Shown piece by piece: positions 1-4,471 of a stretch of 6,099 nt of DNA. Position 1 is the stretch's first letter, and every line of letters begins with the position of its first letter. The notes beneath the pieces are model-generated. The model was not told where the DNA came from, made no database searches, and saw only the letters and a list, made by a program, of their open reading frames with translations. The translations under genes were made by a program, and so were the position numbers. The stretch is from an uncultured Burkholderiales bacterium (GTDB taxonomy: Bacteria; Pseudomonadota; Gammaproteobacteria; Burkholderiales; Burkholderiaceae_C), in assembly GCA_903926695.1 (NCBI GenBank), contig CAIYKK010000669.1:1-6099 (forward strand), read 5' to 3'.

Positions 1-324
1 CCCGGCCAGCCGCTGGCGTTTGACCACGCCGAGATTTTGCAAACGGCGCTGGAGCGGCTCAGAAGCAAGGTCGAATACACCTCGCTGCCCGCGTTCCTGC
101 TGCCCGAGCCGTTCACGCTGCCGCAGTTGCAAAAGATGTATGAAATCGTGCTGGGCCGCGCCGTCGATAAAAGCGGCTTTCGCACGCGCGCGCTGGCGGC
201 GGGTTTTTTGGTGGAAAGTGGCGCGATGGATGTCGGCTCGCCCCGGCCCGCGATGGGCTACCGGCTCAAGGACAGAGGCGCGGCGGTATATTTCCCGAGG
301 ACGTTCAGCCCGAGAAACACTTGA
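1..324 (+). CDS. Nudix hydrolase / NrtR-like protein, C-terminal part (5' end outside window)
   Basis: The frame is open from base 1 and stops with TGA at 322-324, leaving 107 residues with no start codon in the window. What is visible matches the back end of NrtR-type Nudix proteins. The stretch LAFDHAEI (residues 5-12) is followed by a helix with RLRSKVEY (19-26) and a LLPEPFTLPQLQKMYEIVLG segment (33-52). The family signature for the winged-helix domain, DKSGFRTRALAAGF (56-69), comes next, then a basic GYRLKD end. In this family the N-terminal Nudix domain binds or hydrolyses ADP-ribose-like nucleotides, and the C-terminal winged helix may bind DNA, often at NAD-metabolism genes. The Nudix box itself lies upstream and cannot be checked, so regulator versus plain hydrolase stays open. 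The gene converges on the histidine kinase gene with only 9 bases between stop codons. Confidence 0.8.
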   Translation, partial: PGQPLAFDHAEILQTALERLRSKVEYTSLPAFLLPEPFTLPQLQKMYEIVLGRAVDKSGFRTRALAAGFLVESGAMDVGSPRPAMGYRLKDRGAAVYFPRTFSPRNT

Positions 325-333
325 TGCCAAGCC

Positions 334-2088
334 TCAACGGTTCAAGGACGGCAGCAGCAATGAAAACTGCACAACCCCTTCGCTTTCAACTTTCAGCACG
401 ATGTCGCCGCCATGCGCTCTGGCGATTTCCCGCGAGACGCTCAGGCCCAGGCCAACGCCTTCGACGTGTCGGCTATGCGCCGAGTCAGCGCGATAAAAAC
501 GCTCAAAAACCCTACCGTGTTCAGCCACCGGGATGCCGGTGGACGAGTTCGAGACGCGCACTTCCACCCGTTGCGACCAGCATGCGGTGGTGATGTTGAT
601 CCAGCCCTGATCCACGTTGTATTTGATGGCGTTGCTGATGAGGTTGTGCAGCACCTGACGCAGCAGGCTGCCATCGGCGGTAATCACCAGGTCGGGGTGA
701 ATCGTGGCCGTGACCTTGAGTTGCGGCGCCAGCATGCGGGTGTCTTCCAGCAAATCTTCCAGCGCCTTGGACAGGTTAAATGGCACACCAAACACGCTCA
801 GGCGGCCGGCGTCAGCTTGCGACAGCAGCAAGAGTTTGCGCGAGATGGTGGACAGGCGCCGCACCTCATCGAGAATGCTGGTAAGCCCGCCCTGCATCGG
901 CGAGCCATCCTCCGCCATGCCAATGGCGCGTTCGAGTTGCCCTTGCAAAATTGCCAGCGGTGTTTTCAGTTCATGCGCTGCGTCGGCTGAGAAGCGATGA
1001 GCCTGTTTGAAGCTGCGTTCCAGGCGCCCCAGCATGCGGTTAAAAACGTCAATCAGCTCGACAAATTCACGGTCTTCCCCCTGGCTTGAAATACGCTGGC
1101 TCAGGCCGGTGGCCGTCACCTTGCGGCTGACGGCGGTGAGTTTTTGCAGCGGCCGCAAGGCGCGGCCTGAAAAAAACCAGCTGCCCAGGCCAATGAAAAT
1201 AAGCGCAAACGGCAGCGCGGCCAGAAAAGCGTTGCGAATGCCATTCATATCCCGGTCAATGACATGGGCATCCACGGCAAGGGCAATGCGGACATGGCCG
1301 TTGCTGGCCAGGCCAATGCGCCACAAGCGACCGCCAAAGGCCCGTGTGTCCACGGCTGAAAACGCTGGAGGCGGCGGCCCCGGATGAAACGGCGGTGCCG
1401 GATCAAACGGCGGTGGCGCCCACAAAGGGGCCAGCGCAGATGCATCGGTGCGGGTGGCGGGCGTGGCGGGTGTGCTCGGGCTGTTGCTCTCGCTGGGCCG
1501 AGGTATTGTCCCGATGAATGGTGTGGGTTCTGGCTGCAGCGCATCGGGACGGGACAAAGGAGCGTCACGCGGCGCATCCTCAAGGGCTGGACGATCAGGA
1601 CGATCAGGATGACCAGGATGACCAGGAAAAGGCCGGCCAAAGGGGGGCGGCGGTCGCCCTTGCGGCGGCCCAGGGTCTGCATCCGGGCCGGGCTGCGCCA
1701 AGGCGCTGCTGACGAAGGGCAGATACAAGACGCTGACTTTCTTGGCCGATTGCTGGGTGGGCCAGGCCAATTGATCTGCCACCAGTGCGGCGGGCCAGTG
1801 CGCGGAACGGTACAACTCTTCGCCTGGAGCCCGTTCTACCAGCAGCAGCAGCTCGTTGGTGTCGCGCGCGCCCACGTCGATGGCCAAGCGACTTTCAACG
1901 GCGTGCCAGTCTTCCATGCTGCGGATGCGGGGCAGGCCACGTTCGGCCTGGACTCTAACCTCGGCATCAATGCGTTCAATCTTGAGCTTTTTAATCAGCC
2001 ACCAGCTGCCCAAGCCAAAGGCCGTCAGCGCCAGGCCGGTGAGCAGTGCAGAAAGCAGCGCCAGGCGCAGCCGAAAGGATTTGATCAC
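334..2088 (-). CDS. Membrane sensor histidine kinase with proline-rich periplasmic insertion
   Basis: This is a 584-residue inner-membrane kinase that should phosphorylate the response regulator encoded just upstream. Domain order: TM1 about 9-33, periplasmic sensor region about 35-285, TM2 about 286-308, HAMP about 309-361, HisKA about 360-425, HATPase about 465-582. Visible motifs are the H box FSADAAHELKTPL with phospho-accepting His372, the N box HNLISNAIKYN with Asn486, a G1-like VSNSSTGIP (512-520), an F box FERFYRAD (528-535), and a G2 box GVGLGL (544-549). The G1 box has Asn where many kinases have Asp. CusS-type heavy-metal sensors also show Asn there, and the FYR-D wording is similar. 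Residues about 131-244 are a proline-rich low-complexity insertion, unusual for the family. The start is GTG at 2088, overlapping the regulator stop as GTGA, which implies translational coupling; no good ribosome-binding site is visible. The catalytic core appears intact. The stimulus is unknown; metal, oxidant or acid would fit the family and neighbours. Confidence 0.93.
   Translation of the reverse strand: MIKSFRLRLALLSALLTGLALTAFGLGSWWLIKKLKIERIDAEVRVQAERGLPRIRSMEDWHAVESRLAIDVGARDTNELLLLVERAPGEELYRSAHWPAALVADQLAWPTQQSAKKVSVLYLPFVSSALAQPGPDADPGPPQGRPPPPFGRPFPGHPGHPDRPDRPALEDAPRDAPLSRPDALQPEPTPFIGTIPRPSESNSPSTPATPATRTDASALAPLWAPPPFDPAPPFHPGPPPPAFSAVDTRAFGGRLWRIGLASNGHVRIALAVDAHVIDRDMNGIRNAFLAALPFALIFIGLGSWFFSGRALRPLQKLTAVSRKVTATGLSQRISSQGEDREFVELIDVFNRMLGRLERSFKQAHRFSADAAHELKTPLAILQGQLERAIGMAEDGSPMQGGLTSILDEVRRLSTISRKLLLLSQADAGRLSVFGVPFNLSKALEDLLEDTRMLAPQLKVTATIHPDLVITADGSLLRQVLHNLISNAIKYNVDQGWINITTACWSQRVEVRVSNSSTGIPVAEHGRVFERFYRADSAHSRHVEGVGLGLSVSREIARAHGGDIVLKVESEGVVQFSLLLPSLNR
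1357..1698 (-). repeat. Low-complexity proline-rich coding segment inside the kinase sensor domain
   Basis: This stretch encodes roughly kinase residues 131-244, between the two membrane segments. It is dominated by Pro with Gly, Asp, Arg, Ala and Phe; examples are RPPPPFGRPFPG and WAPPPFDPAPPFHPGPPPP. A few His residues occur (157, 160, 235). It has no recognisable fold and is probably disordered or polyproline-like in the periplasm. Well-behaved sequence on either side (WRIGLASNGHVRIALAVDAH after it) suggests that the segment was inserted or expanded within a normal sensor domain. Confidence 0.75.
1591..1626 (-). repeat. 9-bp tandem repeat, four units, in frame in the kinase gene
   Basis: On the + strand the units are ACGATCAGG, ACGATCAGG, ATGACCAGG, ATGACCAGG, so there are two identical pairs differing at two positions. 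On the coding (minus) strand they read as Pro-Gly-His, Pro-Gly-His, Pro-Asp-Arg, Pro-Asp-Arg. Because the unit is a multiple of three, copy-number change would lengthen or shorten the sensor domain without breaking the frame. Confidence 0.9.
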
Positions 2089-2771
2089 GCTAATTTGCGG
2101 AAGCGATAGCCCACGCCACGCACACTTTCAATCGGCGACTCGCTCCCTGCTGCGACGCCGATGGACGACATTTTTTTGCGGATACGCTGGATGCACACAT
2201 CAATGATGTTGGTGCTGGGGTCAAAGTCATAGTCCCACACATGCTCCAGAATTTGCGTGCGGGTAAAAACCCGGCCCGGTGAGCGCATCAGGTACTCGAT
2301 CAGGTTGAATTCGCGGCTGGTCAAATCCACGGTTTCGCCGCACCAGGTGACTTCGCGGGCGATGCGGTCGAGCCGCACGTCGCCCACGGCCAGAACGTTT
2401 TGGCGCTCGCCAGACACCCGCCGCAGCAGCGCCTGAATGCGGGCAATCAGCTCCTCGACAAAAAACGGTTTGGCCAGGTAGTCGTCCGCGCCCAGAGACA
2501 GCCCTTCAATGCGGTCGTCCAGCTCATTGCGGGCGGTCAGCAAAATGATGGGCGTGGCGCTGCCCGCTTTGCGCAGCCCTTTGAGGATGGACAGTCCGTC
2601 GCGTCCGGGCAGCATGATATCGAGCACGATGACATCAAAAGCGCCGTGGCTCGCGCGGTCAAAACCATCAATGCCGTTGGCGCAATGCTCAACGATAAAG
2701 CCCTGTTCCTTAAAACCTGCGCAGACGAAATCAGCAATTTTCATCTCGTCTTCGATCAATAGTACTTTCAT
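2085..2771 (-). CDS. OmpR/PhoB-family response regulator (CusR/HprR-like)
   Basis: This is a 228-residue cytoplasmic DNA-binding regulator of normal family length. The receiver domain covers about 1-115. It has the acidic pair Glu7/Asp8, phospho-acceptor Asp51 in VIVLDIMLPGRDG, switch Thr79 in ILLTA, and Lys101 in DDYLAKPF. The winged-helix effector domain spans about 125-226, with LTSREFNLIEYLMRSPGRVF (150-169), the recognition-helix region TNIIDVCIQRIRKKM (187-201) and the final RGVGYRF hairpin. The VWDYDFDPSTN stretch before the recognition helix resembles VWDMNFDSDTN of E. coli CusR, pointing to the CusR/HprR/CopR branch. The start is ATG at 2771-2769, with only a weak purine-rich stretch (GAAAGAA) ahead of it. 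It is the first gene of a two-gene operon with the kinase. It may regulate itself and the divergent genes from the shared upstream region. Confidence 0.95.
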   Translation of the reverse strand: MKVLLIEDEMKIADFVCAGFKEQGFIVEHCANGIDGFDRASHGAFDVIVLDIMLPGRDGLSILKGLRKAGSATPIILLTARNELDDRIEGLSLGADDYLAKPFFVEELIARIQALLRRVSGERQNVLAVGDVRLDRIAREVTWCGETVDLTSREFNLIEYLMRSPGRVFTRTQILEHVWDYDFDPSTNIIDVCIQRIRKKMSSIGVAAGSESPIESVRGVGYRFRKLA

Positions 2772-2818
2772 GATTTCTTTCGTAAGCCAGGCAGCTTAAG
2801 TCGTGGCATGTTGATTTT

Positions 2819-2836
2819 GATTACAAAACTGTCATG
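2819..2836. promoter_or_regulatory. Candidate response-regulator operator (CusR/HprR-like box)
   Basis: GATTACAAAACTGTCATG contains imperfect inverted half-sites, ATTACA and TGTCAT (5 of 6 positions complementary), separated by 4 bases. From memory, the E. coli HprR/CusR-type boxes have the form CATTACAAAATTGTAATG or ATGACA-N4-TGTCAT; this site matches the first at 15 of 18 positions. It lies 48 bases before the regulator's start codon and 106 before the barrel gene's start, so it could serve either direction. Assigning it to the adjacent regulator is inference from the box and from the protein's resemblance to CusR. Confidence 0.55.
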
Positions 2837-2868
2837 GTGTTGATGGTTTTCGTGTTACTTGGGCGACG

Positions 2869-2874
2869 CATGAT
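2869..2874 (+). promoter_or_regulatory. Possible -10 element for the barrel-gene operon
   Basis: CATGAT matches the TATAAT consensus at 4 of 6 positions. No recognisable -35 hexamer sits 16-18 bases upstream. Its start point would fall near 2881, putting the centre of the candidate box roughly 53 bases upstream, a workable place for an activator. Matches of this quality occur by chance, so this is only a suggestion. Confidence 0.2.
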
Positions 2875-2941
2875 TGGTCGCAAGCGGGAACATTGTCCAA
2901 AAAAAGTGTGCCCAGTCCTGCAACTTCACGATCAACACACC

Positions 2942-3844
2942 ATGATGAAAATTTCACGCCACGCCAGAACCATTGTCTTCAGTGTTGGCATGGCCTCTCT
3001 GGCGCCCCTCGCGCAGGCCCAAGCGTGGACCTTGAACGCACAGGCCAGCGCCACCACCGGGTCTTACAAAGATTCGCTGCTGCGCGATAAGCTGACTGAA
3101 AGCGGCGTCACCGTTTCAGGCGAGTACCTGGACAAGGGCGGGCTTGTGCTGGGTTACGGCACGACCCGCGTCGGCATGAAAAATGGCGCTACCGCCATAG
3201 ACCAGAACAACCTGCTGCTCTCTGGCCATCTGAATTTTCAGCCCGATGAAGCTTCTGGCCGCTGGACGGCGCGGCTGGACAACTACCGCATCAGCAACAA
3301 CGACACCACCGGCGACACGGATGCTGTTCGCGTCGTGGCAACGCAGCTGAGTTGGCTGGCCAAAGACAAATCCTGGTATGCCGATTTGGGGCTGGCCCGC
3401 TCAAGATACCAAAACGATTTAACCGTGAACCAGTTCACGCCAACGCTGGGTTTTGGCGTGAACGACGGCGCCGACTGGCTTCAGCTCCGCGCCTACCAAA
3501 TCAGAGGCTTGAATCCGGTGCGAGCTGCCGGCAAGACCAGCACCTCCGCGCTGGAGGCGAAATGGACGCATTACTTCGCGCCCGGCGCTGCCTGGATGCC
3601 CGGTTTTGCCTCGTTGGGCGTGATGGGCGGTGAACGGATTTACGCCGTGGACATGGATGCCCAGTCAGTTGCCAATCTGGCCGACATCAGCACGGGATCG
3701 GCCACGCTGGGACTTGGCTGGACGCTGACAAAAAACAGCCGGATGTTCGTGTTGTTGGGGCAGAGCCGGTTTCGCAATGTCACCCTTGCCAACGACTACA
3801 AGCTCAATGTGGGCTACGTCAATCTTTCAATCGACTGGAAATAA
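2942..3844 (+). CDS. Predicted outer-membrane beta-barrel protein, function unknown
   Basis: This is a 300-residue exported protein that I cannot assign to a named family. Residues 1-26 form a signal peptide: basic start MMKISRHART, hydrophobic core, and a cleavage site after A24-Q25-A26. The rest lacks long hydrophobic helices but is rich in alternating amphipathic strands and aromatic residues typical of barrels. Examples are WTARLDNYRIS (108-118), WYADLGLARSRY (145-156), WLQLRAYQIRG (179-189), SALEAKWTHYF (202-212) and ATLGLGWTLT (254-263). The last strands, MFVLLGQSRFR and VGYVNLSIDWK, end in Trp-Lys rather than the usual terminal Phe. I chose ATG 2942 (or the adjacent ATG 2945) because it places the signal peptide at the N terminus. 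An in-frame ATG at 2834 would add 36 residues ahead of it and would lie inside the candidate operator. No clear ribosome-binding site is visible. It is followed after 3 bases by a TPR gene, suggesting one transcript and joint function. Confidence 0.75.
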   Translation: MMKISRHARTIVFSVGMASLAPLAQAQAWTLNAQASATTGSYKDSLLRDKLTESGVTVSGEYLDKGGLVLGYGTTRVGMKNGATAIDQNNLLLSGHLNFQPDEASGRWTARLDNYRISNNDTTGDTDAVRVVATQLSWLAKDKSWYADLGLARSRYQNDLTVNQFTPTLGFGVNDGADWLQLRAYQIRGLNPVRAAGKTSTSALEAKWTHYFAPGAAWMPGFASLGVMGGERIYAVDMDAQSVANLADISTGSATLGLGWTLTKNSRMFVLLGQSRFRNVTLANDYKLNVGYVNLSIDWK

Positions 3845-3847
3845 ATC

Positions 3848-4459
3848 ATGAAACTCAATCCTCTTGTGACCGCTGTTTTTGTCGCCCTGAACCTGTCGGC
3901 GGCTTGCGTGATGGCCCAGGAATCAGCCTGGCAAAGCTCCTACCAGCTAGAGCCGGTTGGCAAGTACGCCGAAGCCATCGCCGCTCTTGACAGGATCCCT
4001 GCCAACAGCGCCGATGCCGAATTGAAGGCGCTGCGCCGTGGCTGGTTGCTGTACCTCAGTGGCAAGTTTGATGAGTCGATCCGCGAGTACCGCCAGGCGA
4101 TTGAGCGCAACGCGAAATCGGTGGATGCCCGGCTCGGCCTGATGCTGCCGTTGCTGGCCGCCAAGCGCTGGCGCGATGCCGAGCAAAGCGCCCGTTCCGC
4201 GCTGGAGCTGTCGCCGAATAATTACCTCGCCCTGCTGCGCCTGACGATTGCGCTGGAAGCCCAGCGCGACTGGCCCGCGATGCTCAAATCCGCCACCAAT
4301 CTGGTCACCAGCTACCCCAGCGACGCCGCCGCTTATGTCTATCTGGCACGGGCCAACGCCTGGCTTGGCAAGCCAGACCAGGCTGTGGTGGCGTACAGCG
4401 CGGTGTTGTCGCGCTTCCCCGGCCACCTCGAAGCCAATGCTTATATCAACAAAAAGTAA
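3848..4459 (+). CDS. Exported TPR-repeat protein (periplasmic)
   Basis: This is a 203-residue protein with a signal peptide (MKLNPLVTAVFVALNLSAAC..., likely cut after V21-M22-A23). Cys20 is not in a good lipobox, so a lipoprotein is unlikely. The mature part is almost wholly tetratricopeptide repeats, helical hairpins of 34 residues that act as protein-binding scaffolds. There is a degenerate first hairpin at about 36-52, then repeats at about 57-91 (WLLYLSGKFDESIREYRQAI), 92-125 (AKRWRDAEQSARSALELSP), 126-160 and 161-193 (ARANAWLGKPDQAVVAYSAV). The ATG at 3848 follows the barrel gene's stop by 3 bases, with a GGAAA stretch as weak ribosome-binding site. The position suggests that it partners the barrel protein in the periplasm. 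The decarboxylase gene starts 12 bases after its stop. The exact role is unknown. Confidence 0.85.
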   Translation: MKLNPLVTAVFVALNLSAACVMAQESAWQSSYQLEPVGKYAEAIAALDRIPANSADAELKALRRGWLLYLSGKFDESIREYRQAIERNAKSVDARLGLMLPLLAAKRWRDAEQSARSALELSPNNYLALLRLTIALEAQRDWPAMLKSATNLVTSYPSDAAAYVYLARANAWLGKPDQAVVAYSAVLSRFPGHLEANAYINKK

Positions 4460-4471
4460 GCAGCTCCGGCC

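Larger units (their letters stand above)
2772..2941. promoter_or_regulatory. Divergent intergenic control region
   Basis: These 170 bases separate the minus-strand two-component operon from the plus-strand barrel/TPR/decarboxylase genes, so promoters in both directions should lie here. The region is more AT-rich than the flanking genes. It holds the ATTACA-N4-TGTCAT palindrome, described separately. It also holds TGTTGAT at 2809-2815 and again at 2838-2844, and an inverted ATCAACAC at 2931-2938. I found no strong paired -35/-10 hexamers on either strand, which would fit promoters that need an activator. Confidence 0.7.

Noticed and set aside
294..314. CCCGAG repeated at 294-299 and 309-314 as a possible terminator stem
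   Set aside because: The copies are direct, not inverted, so they cannot form a hairpin, and no T run follows.
412..990. Plus-strand open frame of 192 codons opposite the kinase catalytic domain
   Set aside because: The complementary strand encodes the H, N and G boxes of a histidine kinase in order; this frame has no features of its own.
1843..1854. AGCAGC trinucleotide run as a possible microsatellite
   Set aside because: It is short and simply encodes a Leu run in a kinase strand; similar Leu codons recur elsewhere in the gene.
1384..2109. Long open frame of 241 codons on the + strand opposite the kinase
   Set aside because: It lies entirely antisense to the kinase gene, has an Arg/Gly/Gln-rich composition without domains, and arises from the GC-rich, proline-rich coding strand.
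2834..2941. 36-codon N-terminal extension of the barrel protein from an upstream ATG
   Set aside because: It would bury a good signal peptide inside the protein, and its ATG lies within the candidate operator palindrome. No ribosome-binding site precedes it.
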